Shown one piece after another: positions 35,230 through 44,283 of a DNA stretch of 64,000 nucleotides (the stretch's first letter is position 1; each line of letters starts with the position of its first letter). Position numbers and translations under genes: made by a program. Under the pieces are notes generated by a model. That model saw only the letters and a list, made by a program, of their open reading frames with translations. It did not search any database and had not been told where the DNA came from. Source of the DNA: Lachnospiraceae bacterium (GTDB taxonomy: Bacteria; Bacillota_A; Clostridia; Lachnospirales; Lachnospiraceae); contig JAFWYN010000001.1 in assembly GCA_017522685.1 (NCBI GenBank), positions 1-64,000 of the forward strand, in the 5' to 3' direction.

Positions 35230-36619
35230 TACCTTAACCAGAAATGTAGAAGAGTTTAAGCCCAATGTGGAAGGAAAGGTTAATATGTATACCTGCGGAC
35301 CTACTGTGTATCATTTTGCACACATTGGTAATTTAAGAAGCTATATTATGGAGGACGTATTAGAGAAGACCCTTCGCTACGCCGGCTATGATGTAAAGCG
35401 TGTTATGAATATTACGGATGTAGGCCATCTTTCCTCTGATGCGGATACCGGTGAGGATAAGATGCTTAAGGGTGCAAAGCGTGAAAATAAGACCGTTATG
35501 GATATTGCAAAGTTCTATACCGATGCGTTCTTTGCGGATTGTGCCAAGTTAAATATTAAGACTCCCGATGTGGTAGAGCCTGCTACCAATTGTATTGACA
35601 GCTTCATCGAAATGATTGAGAAGCTTTTGGAGAAGGGCTATGCATATCAGGCAGGAGAGAATATTTATTTTGATACCTCCAAACTGCAGAACTACTATGT
35701 ATTCGGCAATCAGAATGAAGAAGAGCTGATGGTTGGCGTGCGTGATGACGTAACTGAGGACACCAACAAGAAGAATAAAAATGACTTTGTACTGTGGTTT
35801 ACCAAGTCTAAGTTTGAGGATCAGGCACTGAAGTGGGATAGCCCCTGGGGTGTAGGATATCCCGGCTGGCATATTGAGTGTTCTTGCATCAGTATGAAGC
35901 ATTTGGGCGAGTATATGGATATCCACTGCGGCGGTATTGACAATATGTTCCCTCACCACACCAATGAAATCGCACAGAGTGAAGCATATCTTGGACATAA
36001 GTGGTGTAATTACTGGTTCCATGTGCATCATCTGAATGACCAGACAGGTAAGATGAGTAAGTCCAAGGGCGAATTTTTGACCGTATCCCTGATTGAGAGC
36101 AAGGGCTACAATCCTTTGGCGTACAGACTGTTCTGCTTACAGTCCCACTATAGGAAACCGTTGGTATTCTCTTACGAAGCATTGGATCAGGCTACAGGTA
36201 CCTACAATAAGTTAAAGAACCGTGTGGCTGCGTTGGCTAAGGATGGTGTCGTGAACGAGGAAGCAGTGGCAGAATACAAGGCAAAATTCGTAGAAGCAGT
36301 GGGCAATGACGTGAATACTTCCATGGGTATTACTTTGCTGTATGATGTATTGAAGGCGGAGCTGAATGATGTGACTAAGCGCGCTATCATCGGAAGCTTT
36401 GATGAAGTATTGGGCCTTGACTTATTGAAGGAAGAAGCGGCAGCAGAACCGGCAGTGGATGCTGAGCTGGAAGCTTATGTGTTGGCAAAGATTGAAGAGC
36501 GTAAGGCGGCAAAGAAGGAAAAGAATTTCGAACTTGCGGATGCTATCAGAGCAGAACTTTTGGAAAAGGGTGTGGAAATCAAGGATACCCGTGAAGGAGT
36601 TGTATGGAAGCTGATTTAA
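35216..36619 (+). CDS. cysS: Cysteinyl-tRNA synthetase
   Basis: 467 residues, a class I enzyme charging tRNA-Cys. The HIGH-type motif HFAHIGNLRSY, zinc ligands (CGPTVY, WHIECSCIS, HHTNE) and the KMSKS loop TGKMSKSKGEFL are all present. The C-terminal DALR-like domain ends in KDTREGVVWKLI. Translationally coupled to cysE before it and mrnC after it (16-bp overlap). Confidence 0.96.
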   Translation: MKLFNTLTRNVEEFKPNVEGKVNMYTCGPTVYHFAHIGNLRSYIMEDVLEKTLRYAGYDVKRVMNITDVGHLSSDADTGEDKMLKGAKRENKTVMDIAKFYTDAFFADCAKLNIKTPDVVEPATNCIDSFIEMIEKLLEKGYAYQAGENIYFDTSKLQNYYVFGNQNEEELMVGVRDDVTEDTNKKNKNDFVLWFTKSKFEDQALKWDSPWGVGYPGWHIECSCISMKHLGEYMDIHCGGIDNMFPHHTNEIAQSEAYLGHKWCNYWFHVHHLNDQTGKMSKSKGEFLTVSLIESKGYNPLAYRLFCLQSHYRKPLVFSYEALDQATGTYNKLKNRVAALAKDGVVNEEAVAEYKAKFVEAVGNDVNTSMGITLLYDVLKAELNDVTKRAIIGSFDEVLGLDLLKEEAAAEPAVDAELEAYVLAKIEERKAAKKEKNFELADAIRAELLEKGVEIKDTREGVVWKLI

Positions 36620-37044
36620 GCTTGTTAGGACAAATTAAGAAAGAATTTCAGTGTAAAGAGGTGGATGTGCGGGCTTATTCCCCTCTTACACTGGCATATA
36701 TCGGTGATGCGGTATACGAGATGGTGATTCGTACCATCATCGTGGAGCGGGCCAATAAAGCAGCTAATGAGCTACATAAGAAGGCGGTTAAATTTGTACA
36801 GGCAGGTACCCAGGCGGCTATGATTATGGCATTGCAGGATGTTTTGACAGAGGACGAGCTGGCTGTATTTAAGCGTGGCCGCAATGCCAAGTCTAACACA
36901 TCCGCTAAGAATGCGTCTATCACGGATTATCGGAAGGCTACGGGGTTTGAAGCTTTGATAGGCTTTCTGTATCTGATGGATGATATGGACAGAGTGCTGT
37001 TTTTGGTGAAGGAAGGAATTGAAAGAGTAGGTATGAATATCTAA
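36604..37044 (+). CDS. mrnC: Mini-ribonuclease III
   Basis: 146 residues. An RNase III catalytic domain without dsRNA-binding domain that matures 23S rRNA. Motifs: YSPLTLAYIGDAVYEM (catalytic Asp) and the KAT(G)FEALIGFLYL signature. Starts inside the cysS 3' end. In the usual Firmicute order rlmB follows directly; here about 1.4 kb of foreign-looking sequence intervenes. Confidence 0.95.
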   Translation: MEADLSLLGQIKKEFQCKEVDVRAYSPLTLAYIGDAVYEMVIRTIIVERANKAANELHKKAVKFVQAGTQAAMIMALQDVLTEDELAVFKRGRNAKSNTSAKNASITDYRKATGFEALIGFLYLMDDMDRVLFLVKEGIERVGMNI

Positions 37045-37097
37045 CTCTGTCGGCATGGCGGAATAATAGGTTGAGCGCCGTACATGAGGAGATCGCA

Positions 37098-37538
37098 ATG
37101 TTTACTAACGAAATAATATCTGATTGTGAAAAGGCTTCACTAGATGATTTAATAGAACTTGAACAGGAATATGATTTTGTATTCCCTGAAGATTTAAAGT
37201 TTTTTTATACTCAGTATAATGGTGGAAAACCAAGAAAAAGAGAAGTATGTCTGCAAGATGGAGATTGGAAAAGTAGTACAAGATTTCATGGTTTTTATTC
37301 TGTGAAGGATAAATTCGAAAAAGCATTATCTGATGTTAATGATGAAGAATGGTGGATAAAGGGGTTTATTCCTTTTGGATATGATGAGGGAGGAGAAACA
37401 TTCTGCTTTAGCACAAGAACTTGTGACTATGGTTGCATTTACTATTTTATGAGTGATAGTATAGATGACGAGAATCCTGAAGATGCATATTTGAAAATAA
37501 GTGAAAGTCTTGTGCAATTTATAAATGATATGAATTAG
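37098..37538 (+). CDS. SMI1/KNR4-family protein (immunity-like)
   Basis: 146 residues from ATG 37098 with GAGGAG 6 nt upstream. The SUKH/SMI1-KNR4 core is visible: IIELEQEYDFVFPEDLKFFYTQYNGGKP, then FIPFGYDEGGETFCFSTR and a C-terminal SLVQFINDMN. Many proteins of this family are immunity proteins against polymorphic toxins. No toxin gene is next to it, so it would be an orphan immunity or captured cargo. It is AT-richer than the flanking housekeeping genes. Confidence 0.75.
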   Translation: MFTNEIISDCEKASLDDLIELEQEYDFVFPEDLKFFYTQYNGGKPRKREVCLQDGDWKSSTRFHGFYSVKDKFEKALSDVNDEEWWIKGFIPFGYDEGGETFCFSTRTCDYGCIYYFMSDSIDDENPEDAYLKISESLVQFINDMN

Positions 37539-37598
37539 TTGATAGATTATAGTGTGTCTGATAGCACTCGATTATATGAATATGGGGAGGTAAAGAGA

Positions 37599-37964
37599 GT
37601 GAAGATTAGATTGATAGAGGCAGATGAAGTAAAAATCAAAGAGTTAGAAGAAGAAAGCGCTTTTGCTTGGGAAGGTATGACACTTGACCGGGAAAACCTC
37701 GATGCAATTGCAAATGCTTTTGTTGAAGAACAGCTTGTATTGCCGGAAACAGAAGAAATCATCGGTTATATATGGTATGGTGGTGTTATGAATTCTTTAT
37801 ATAATCTTCACAATGACAATCAGTATCCGGATGACTTGCCATTTCTTTGTTTTGACACCGAATCTTTTAACGGTCCGGGCAGTCTTAGTGTTTTCAAAAT
37901 GATGGTTGGAGCAAGATGGTTAGATGATATAGTTGCAAATAATAGAGTTAGAGAGGAAATGTAA
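37599..37964 (+). CDS. Small protein of unknown function (immunity-like partner)
   Basis: 121 residues. GTG 37599 is preferred, with GGGGAGG 8 nt upstream; the open frame extends upstream to TTG 37539 without RBS. Acidic, with a clustered W/Y segment GYIWYGGVMNSLYNLH and a C-terminal LSVFKMMVGARWLDDIV. No family recognised. Following an SMI1-like gene inside the same inverted-repeat-bounded insert suggests a related immunity or cargo role. Confidence 0.6.
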   Translation: MKIRLIEADEVKIKELEEESAFAWEGMTLDRENLDAIANAFVEEQLVLPETEEIIGYIWYGGVMNSLYNLHNDNQYPDDLPFLCFDTESFNGPGSLSVFKMMVGARWLDDIVANNRVREEM

Positions 37965-38012
37965 ATATCAGCTTTGCGAAGAGTTGATAGAATGCCAGAA
38001 TTTGAAATTCTA

Positions 38013-38270
38013 TGCCCTTTGGGCATAAACCAACTTTTTTATTGTTTTCTGCCCAATATAATGGCAATTCTAGGAGGAAAATGCTTTAAAAAGGTGACGT
38101 TTGGGCATGGCAACATAAAAATACGTGCTGCTGCCCATAAAATAGGCGTTTTTTGGGCACTATTTCATGTTTTTTATTCTGTATGCCCAAAAGATATTAT
38201 TTTTAGGTTTTGTTACAGATTTATAAGTGAATTATTGGGCAATAATGTGGATTTTTGTGAACTGGTGCCC
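38013..38270. repeat. Array 2: four GGGCA-N24-TGCCC pairs with symmetric spacing
   Basis: GGGCA starts at 38021, 38103, 38155 and 38237; TGCCC starts at 38050, 38132, 38184 and 38266, plus an extra TGCCC at 38013 forming a short palindrome with the first site. Every forward-to-reverse distance is exactly 29 bp. Pair-to-pair steps are 82, 52 and 82 bp, so the array is symmetric about 38145. Each pair has an A- or T-tract of 5-6 bases near its centre. An open frame spanning it (37974-38312) is judged non-coding. The remaining 38.34-38.48 kb holds only the rlmB leader. Confidence 0.9.
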
Positions 38271-38478
38271 AATATGATAATAAAGGATAAGTGGAAGCAA
38301 ATTTTCAGTTAGCAGGTGGTTCGCCATGCCGACAGACTCGTAAGCAGAGCTTACTCGTTGTCGCGCATTTAACCTATGCATCTGAACTCGAATATGTCTG
38401 CCGGTGAGCAAGCACCCGTCAGTCAATTCAGTTCATCTGCGCATGGCTTATTACAACGCGCAAGAAGGAGAGAAAACC

Positions 38479-39219
38479 ATGGGATATCAGGAATTAACAA
38501 TCGAAGGAAGAAATGCAGTAATTGAGGCGTACCGTTCCGGGAAGCCTATTGATAAAATATTTATTTTGGACGGTTGTCAGGATGGTCCCATGATGACCAT
38601 TAAGAGGGAAGCTAAGAAGCATGATACCTTGGTAAAGTTTGTGAGCAAGGAGCGTTTGGATCAGATGTCCGAAACCGGCAGGCATCAGGGGGTGATTGCT
38701 TATGCGGCAGCTTATGAGTATGCTGAAGTGGAGGATATCTTGCAGGCAGCCAGGGATAAAAACGAACCGCCCTTTATTTTTTTACTGGACAATATTGAGG
38801 ACCCTCATAATCTGGGGGCCATCATCCGTACGGCTAATTTAGCAGGTGCCCATGGTGTGATTATCCCTAAGAATCGTGCGGCAGGACTGACAGCTACCGT
38901 GGCACGTACCTCGGCAGGTGCTTTGAATTATACTCCGGTAGCGAAGGTGACGAACCTGGCCAAGACCATTGAGGATTTGAAGAAGGAAGGTTTATGGTTT
39001 GTATGCGCAGATATGGGCGGTACTACCATGTATCAGCTGGATTTGAAGGGTGCCATCGGACTGGTCATCGGCAATGAAGGAGAAGGTGTGGGACGTCTGG
39101 TGAAGGAAAAGTGTGATATGATTGCATCTATCCCTATGAAGGGGGATATCGATTCCTTAAATGCTTCCGTGGCAGCAGGTGTGCTGGCTTATGAAATCGT
39201 AAGACAGAGGATGATGTAA
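38479..39219 (+). CDS. rlmB: 23S rRNA 2'-O-methyltransferase, TrmH/SpoU family
   Basis: 246 residues from ATG 38479 behind AAGGAGAG; the longer open frame from 38404 has no RBS. The N-terminal substrate-binding domain starts TIEGRNAVIEAYRSGKPIDK. The C-terminal SPOUT knot has LLDNIEDPHNLGAIIRTANLAG, GNEGEGVGRLV and PMKGDIDSLNASVAAGVLAYE. It methylates 23S rRNA (G2251-type site) in the cytoplasm. Adjacent to sigH, as in other Firmicutes. Confidence 0.93.
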   Translation: MGYQELTIEGRNAVIEAYRSGKPIDKIFILDGCQDGPMMTIKREAKKHDTLVKFVSKERLDQMSETGRHQGVIAYAAAYEYAEVEDILQAARDKNEPPFIFLLDNIEDPHNLGAIIRTANLAGAHGVIIPKNRAAGLTATVARTSAGALNYTPVAKVTNLAKTIEDLKKEGLWFVCADMGGTTMYQLDLKGAIGLVIGNEGEGVGRLVKEKCDMIASIPMKGDIDSLNASVAAGVLAYEIVRQRMM

Positions 39220-39234
39220 CAGTTTGGAGGAAAT

Positions 39235-39846
39235 ATGTATATAAACTACGAGCAGGAAAGCGATGAAAGCCTCATAGAGCGTCTGCGGGACGGAGAGAGT
39301 ACCATCGTGGATTATATCATGAATAAGTACAAGTATCTGGTGAGAAGTAAGGCCCAGGCCATGTACATCCTGGGTGCCGATACAGAAGACCTGATACAGG
39401 AAGGCATGATAGGGCTTTTTAAGGCGGTAAGGGACTATGATTGCGGCAGGGATGCCAGCTTCTTTACTTTTGCTGAGCTTTGTATCAGCCGGCAAATGTA
39501 TACGGCGGTACAGGCCTCTCAGCGTAAAAAGCATGCCCCCTTAAATACTTATATTTCTTTGTACGGTGAGCAGAAAGAAAAAGGTGAGGGAGCACCCTTG
39601 GAGGAGATTCTTTCTTCCGGTGCCGGTAGTAATCCGGAGACATTATTTCTGGATAAGGAGCGCATGGAGTATCTGGAGGGAGAGATAGACAAGGATCTAA
39701 GCACCTTTGAAAAGCAGGTGTTGGATTTGTACCTGACCGGTATGTCCTATTCCCAGATTGCCAAGGTCCTTGGAAAAGAGGAAAAATCCACGGATAATGC
39801 CTTGCAGAGAGTAAAGGTAAAGATTAAGAAAATACTCAAGAATTAA
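39235..39846 (+). CDS. sigH: RNA polymerase sigma-H (sporulation/competence type)
   Basis: 203 residues. Region 2 contains KYLVRSKAQAMYILGADTEDLIQEGMIGLFKAVRDYD, the strongly conserved sigma-H segment, and region 4 ends MSYSQIAKVLGKEEKSTDNALQRVKVKI. RBS TTTGGAGGAAAT precedes the ATG, 15 bp after rlmB. In Firmicutes this factor drives early stationary-phase and sporulation genes. Confidence 0.93.
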   Translation: MYINYEQESDESLIERLRDGESTIVDYIMNKYKYLVRSKAQAMYILGADTEDLIQEGMIGLFKAVRDYDCGRDASFFTFAELCISRQMYTAVQASQRKKHAPLNTYISLYGEQKEKGEGAPLEEILSSGAGSNPETLFLDKERMEYLEGEIDKDLSTFEKQVLDLYLTGMSYSQIAKVLGKEEKSTDNALQRVKVKIKKILKN

Positions 39847-39882
39847 GATAAAGTGCAGAAGCTTGTACTTTATCTTTTTTTA
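39845..39882 (+). terminator. Terminator after sigH
   Basis: AAGATAAAGT / ACTTTATCTT with a 12-nt loop, followed by TTTTTT; the stem overlaps the sigH stop. Confidence 0.85.
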
Positions 39883-39905
39883 ATACTTTTTGACAGGTTA
39901 TTACA

Positions 39906-39934
39906 TTGACATTGACCAAGTGCAAGAATATAAT
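39906..39934 (+). promoter_or_regulatory. Consensus sigma-A promoter of the RND exporter
   Basis: TTGACA at 39906 and TATAAT at 39929 with exactly 17 bp between them. Confidence 0.8.
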
Positions 39935-39979
39935 AAATGGCGTGAAAAAATGTGCTTTTGTGAAAATAGGGAGAAATGT

Positions 39980-42900
39980 ATGATTTCAAAATTCAGTGTA
40001 AAAAAACCATATACCGTATTGGTGGGTGTTGTGCTGGCAATTGTATTGGGTATTGTATCCTTTACAAAGATGACCACGGACTTATTGCCCAGTATCAGTT
40101 TACCATATATAATAGTCATGACTACATATCCCGGAGCCAGTCCGGAAACGGTGGAAATGGTGGTTACCAAGCCGGTAGAAGCATCCATGGCGACGGTTAG
40201 TAATATACAAAGTGTCAGTTCCATGTCTTCGGAGAATTATTCCATCGTTATTCTGGAGTTTGCCCAGTCTGCAGATATGAACGCTATATCCTTGGAAATA
40301 CGTGAGAATCTGGACCAGATTACTTCCTATTGGGATGAGTCCGTGGGCAACCCCATCATCATGAAGCTGAACCCGGATATGCTACCGGTTATGATTGCCG
40401 CAGTGGGTGTGGACGGTATGGAGCATGCCGAAATCAGTCAATACGTACAGGAAACTATTATGCCGGAGCTGGAAAGTATCGAAGGTGTAGCCAGCGTCAG
40501 TGCAGATGGTTTATTAGAGGAGCAGATCAATGTCATCATCCGTCAGGAAAAGGTGGATGAACTGAATGAAAAGATATATGCTGCCATCGATGAGAAGATG
40601 GAGGAAGCAGCACAGGAAATCGCAGACGGCAAGCAGAAATTGGAGGATGGCGAGAAGGAACTGGCTGACGGTAAAGCTGAGATTGTCAGCGGTCAGCAGG
40701 AGTTAAATGACGGCAAGAAAGAGATAGAAGACGGCGAAAAGGAGCTGGAACAGAAGAAAAAGGAAACCATCGAGGAATTGGCTAAGACCAAGAATGAGTT
40801 ACTCACTGCAAAAGCCAGCTTAGAAGCCACCAAAATGACTATTACTACCGGTCTGGCCACAGCGGAAGGGTATCAGACTGCTATCAATAATATGGTGCCC
40901 TTGCTGGAGGTAAGAGGGAAGTATGGGGATGCCTATGACAGACTGCAGAATGCCAGGGAAGAGTTTGAAAGCGTGTCCGACTCCGATTCATCTACTACTA
41001 ATATAGATAATGCAAAAAAAGAAATAGAAAATTTAAAGAAGTCCTATGTAGACAATAGTATGATGCAGACCCTTGCTTCGTCAGAAGAGAATCTGGGGAC
41101 TCTCATTACGACATTAAAAAACCTGGATTGGTGTTCCGAGGAAGACCATGATGCGGTTGTGGAAAATATGACCATGCTGGATGTGCTGGTAGGAGTTTCC
41201 ATGTTGAAAATGGAGGGCGACTTAAGTAATGCCACTCAGGGATTGGGTCTGGAAGCCTATAAAGTACTGATGAATCAGACCATGGTAACTGTGAATGACG
41301 GTTTGAATAAGGTAAATCAGGGGCTTGTAGAAATCGAAAAGGGTGAGATGACTGCCGCAATTGAGTTCTCTAATGCTTCCATGCAGTTGGCCTTAGGAAA
41401 GATGCAGATGGAATCAGCGCAGGCACAGCTGGATGCTGCTTTAGAACAGATTAATGCCGGTCAGGACCAGATGGAGGAGGCTAAGGAACAGCTGGAGGAT
41501 GGCGAGAAGCAGTTTGAAGATGCAAGGGAAGATGCTTATAAGCAGGCCGATATGACTGAGATTCTTACAGTGGATACCATAAAGGGACTTTTAACTGCCC
41601 AGAATTTCTCCATGCCGGCAGGCTACGTGACAGAAGCGGGTGTAGACTATCTGGTGCGTGTGGGAGATAAACCGGATGATATTGAAGACTTGAAGAAGCT
41701 ACCACTTATGGATTTGCATATGGATGGTGTGCCGGTTATCACTTTGGCAGATGTGGCAGATGTATTTTATACAGATAACAGTGCCACCACTTATACCAAT
41801 GTAAACGGCAGCGTGGGCTGTATGCTGACCATTCAGAAGCAGACCGGGTATTCTACAGGTGAGGTTTCTGATCTGTTAGGTGAACGCTTTAAGGAACTGA
41901 TGGAAACAGAGGAGGGCCTTACCATTATTACTTTGATGGATCAGGGTATCTTCATTGATTTGGTTATGGATTCCATCATTAATAATGTATTGTTTGGCGG
42001 TCTTTTGGCGATTTTGATATTGATTGTATTCTTAAAAGATTTACGTCCTACCATGGTGGTAGCATGTTCCATTCCGGTGAGCTTGGTAACAGCTATTGTA
42101 TGTATGTATTTTAGCGGAGTAACACTGAATGTAATCTCGCTGTCCGGTTTGGCACTGGGTATCGGTATGTTGGTGGATAACTCCATCGTAGTAATCGAAA
42201 ATATTTACCGACTGCGTAGTGAAGGATATTCTATGCGGGACGCAGCTATAGAAGGAACCAGAGAAGTGGGTGGTGCAATTGTGGCATCTACCTTGACTAC
42301 CGTGTGTGTATTCCTGCCCATTGTATTTACGGAAGGTATTACCAGACAGCTGTTTGTGGATATGGGTCTTACCATTGCTTATTCACTGTTTGCAAGTTTA
42401 CTGATTGCTATGACGGTAGTGCCGGCTATGGCATCCAAGATGTTAAATAAAACCAAGAGTGTTAAGGATGGTAAATTCTTCACAGGATTGGTTAAGGTTT
42501 ATAGTAAGTTGCTTGGCCTTTGCTTAAAGGCAAAGTCATTGGTAATTATTTTAGCATTGGCATTATTGGTTATCAGTATTGCAGCGGCTTGGACCAATGG
42601 TACAGCATTTATGTCAGATATGGATTCCACTCAGCTGACAGTAACTGTTACATTGCCTGAAGAAGCAAAGCTGGAGGATACGGCGGCGCTAACCAATCAG
42701 GTAGTAGAGCGAATTCTTGAGATAGAGGATGTGCAAAATGTAGGTGCCATGTTGAGTTCTACAACCATGTCAACCTTTACCGGCGGTGGCGGCAGTACAA
42801 ATAGCACTACCATATATGTAGTGGCTTATGATGATAAAACCATGACCAATGAGGAGATTGCGGATATTATTGAAGCAAAAACGGAAGATTTGGATGCAGA

Positions 42901-44152
42901 GATTGCCATCCAGACTTCCAGTATGGATATGTCTGCTTTGGGTGGTAGCGGTATTTCCATTCAGGTGCGTGGTAGAGATATTGATACCTTGCAGGATGTG
43001 GCAAAGGAACTGGCAGCCATTATAGAAACCGTAGAAGGTACGGCGGAGGTATCCGATGGTTTGGCAGAAACCGGAGTGGAACTGCGTATCACTGTGGATA
43101 AAGAGAAGGCTATTTCCAATGGTTTGACCGTAGCGCAGGTATTTACACAGATAGCCCCCAAGCTGGCAGAGGCTAGTGTGGCTACGACTTTAGAAGCATC
43201 CGATAAGGATTATTCGGTATATGTAGAAAGTGGAAAAGACACGGAGTTGACCAGAGAATTGGTTAAAGAGCTTACCGTAAAGGGAACTGATGCAGAGGGC
43301 AAGTCTGTGGAGATTCCGTTGGCGGATATTGTAGAGTTTTCCGATGCAATGTCTCTGGATACTATCAATCGTGTGGATAATACCAGATATGTTACGGTGT
43401 CTGCGGCAATTGCCGAAGGATATAATGTAGGTAGAGTTGCAACAGCTGTAGAGCAGAAGTTAAAGAATTATGAGGTGCCGGATGGTTGCAAGCTGGTATT
43501 CGCCGGCGAAAATGAAACCATAAACGATGCATTGGGTCAGGTAGGACTGATGTTGGTATTGGCGATTGTATTTATGTATTTAATCATGGTTGCCCAGTTC
43601 CAGTCCTTAAAGTCACCTTTCATCATCCTATTTACCATACCTTTGGCATTTACCGGCGGTTTCCTGGGACTCTTCTTCAGTGGTAGCGAAATTAGTGTTA
43701 TTGCCATGATTGGTTTTGTTATGCTGTCCGGTGTCATAGTAAACAATGGTATCGTAATCGTGGATTATATGAACCAGCTTCGAGAGGGTGGTATGTCTAA
43801 GAGAGAAGCTATCATTGAGGCCGGTAAGACCAGAATGCGTCCGGTACTTATGACAGCACTGACCACTATCCTGGCATTGTCTACCATGGTGTTCTCCAAT
43901 GATATGGGTTCCGAAATGGCGAAGCCCATGTCCGTGGTAACCATCGGTGGTTTGTCCTATGGTACCTTGCTGACTTTGATTGTGATTCCTTGTATATATG
44001 ATCTTTTCAATCCGGAGCGCAAGAAAAAAGGCGGGGTAATTGAGGCTGTGGATACACAGGAAGATGCTGAATATTCGGAATATGAAGAAGTGCAGGAAAC
44101 AGTAGAGTATGAGGAAGTAACTTCGGAGGAGACTTCCGCAGAAGAAATCTAA
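39980..44152 (+). CDS. RND-superfamily efflux transporter with coiled-coil insert
   Basis: 1390 residues from ATG 39980 with AGGGAG upstream. An HAE1/AcrB-like RND pump: first helix KKPYTVLVGVVLAIVLGIVS, then a long extracytoplasmic porter domain. Residues about 200-530 hold a long coiled-coil insert of LEDGEKELADGK-type heptads, a feature of Firmicute members. The first helix bundle follows (PTMVVACSIPVSLVTAIVCM, GMLVDNSIVVIENIYRLRSEG), then a second porter domain and bundle (GFVMLSGVIVNNGIVIVDYMN). The C-terminus is an acidic cytoplasmic tail rich in YEEVQ/SEE. No membrane-fusion partner gene lies nearby. The substrate is unknown. Confidence 0.9.
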   Translation: MISKFSVKKPYTVLVGVVLAIVLGIVSFTKMTTDLLPSISLPYIIVMTTYPGASPETVEMVVTKPVEASMATVSNIQSVSSMSSENYSIVILEFAQSADMNAISLEIRENLDQITSYWDESVGNPIIMKLNPDMLPVMIAAVGVDGMEHAEISQYVQETIMPELESIEGVASVSADGLLEEQINVIIRQEKVDELNEKIYAAIDEKMEEAAQEIADGKQKLEDGEKELADGKAEIVSGQQELNDGKKEIEDGEKELEQKKKETIEELAKTKNELLTAKASLEATKMTITTGLATAEGYQTAINNMVPLLEVRGKYGDAYDRLQNAREEFESVSDSDSSTTNIDNAKKEIENLKKSYVDNSMMQTLASSEENLGTLITTLKNLDWCSEEDHDAVVENMTMLDVLVGVSMLKMEGDLSNATQGLGLEAYKVLMNQTMVTVNDGLNKVNQGLVEIEKGEMTAAIEFSNASMQLALGKMQMESAQAQLDAALEQINAGQDQMEEAKEQLEDGEKQFEDAREDAYKQADMTEILTVDTIKGLLTAQNFSMPAGYVTEAGVDYLVRVGDKPDDIEDLKKLPLMDLHMDGVPVITLADVADVFYTDNSATTYTNVNGSVGCMLTIQKQTGYSTGEVSDLLGERFKELMETEEGLTIITLMDQGIFIDLVMDSIINNVLFGGLLAILILIVFLKDLRPTMVVACSIPVSLVTAIVCMYFSGVTLNVISLSGLALGIGMLVDNSIVVIENIYRLRSEGYSMRDAAIEGTREVGGAIVASTLTTVCVFLPIVFTEGITRQLFVDMGLTIAYSLFASLLIAMTVVPAMASKMLNKTKSVKDGKFFTGLVKVYSKLLGLCLKAKSLVIILALALLVISIAAAWTNGTAFMSDMDSTQLTVTVTLPEEAKLEDTAALTNQVVERILEIEDVQNVGAMLSSTTMSTFTGGGGSTNSTTIYVVAYDDKTMTNEEIADIIEAKTEDLDAEIAIQTSSMDMSALGGSGISIQVRGRDIDTLQDVAKELAAIIETVEGTAEVSDGLAETGVELRITVDKEKAISNGLTVAQVFTQIAPKLAEASVATTLEASDKDYSVYVESGKDTELTRELVKELTVKGTDAEGKSVEIPLADIVEFSDAMSLDTINRVDNTRYVTVSAAIAEGYNVGRVATAVEQKLKNYEVPDGCKLVFAGENETINDALGQVGLMLVLAIVFMYLIMVAQFQSLKSPFIILFTIPLAFTGGFLGLFFSGSEISVIAMIGFVMLSGVIVNNGIVIVDYMNQLREGGMSKREAIIEAGKTRMRPVLMTALTTILALSTMVFSNDMGSEMAKPMSVVTIGGLSYGTLLTLIVIPCIYDLFNPERKKKGGVIEAVDTQEDAEYSEYEEVQETVEYEEVTSEETSAEEI

Positions 44153-44161
44153 AAATCATCA

Positions 44162-44220
44162 TTAATAAGTGCGATAGCCGAAGCGGGTGTCTCCCGCTTC
44201 GGAATGCGCTTAATCATTTT
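44162..44220 (+). terminator. Two-tier hairpin after the RND gene
   Basis: Inner CCGAAGCGGG / CCCGCTTCGG (10 bp) within an outer imperfect stem ATTAATAAGTGCG against TGCGCTTAAT, then TTTT. Confidence 0.8.
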
Positions 44221-44283
44221 ATTCTATTATCTGATAGAAAATCATCCCAAAATCAGAGAATATAAGAAAGTGGCTTAGTATTA

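Larger units (their letters stand above)
37046..38336. repeat. 15-bp inverted repeats bounding an insert in the mrnC-rlmB junction
   Basis: TCTGTCGGCATGGCG (37046-37060) and its exact complement CGCCATGCCGACAGA (38322-38336) enclose the SMI1-like gene, the partner gene and Array 2. Without the insert the arms would form one hairpin between mrnC and rlmB, suggesting insertion into a pre-existing hairpin loop, or a 1.29-kb unit with terminal inverted repeats. No transposase is present. Confidence 0.7.

Noticed and set aside
37974..38312. 112-codon open frame across Array 2
   Set aside because: Unnatural composition (many Phe, Cys, Ile), no RBS, and it coincides exactly with the inverted-motif array.
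38337..38478. Possible small gene or structured RNA upstream of rlmB
   Set aside because: Only short weak hairpins are visible and no RBS-linked open frame; nothing could be supported.
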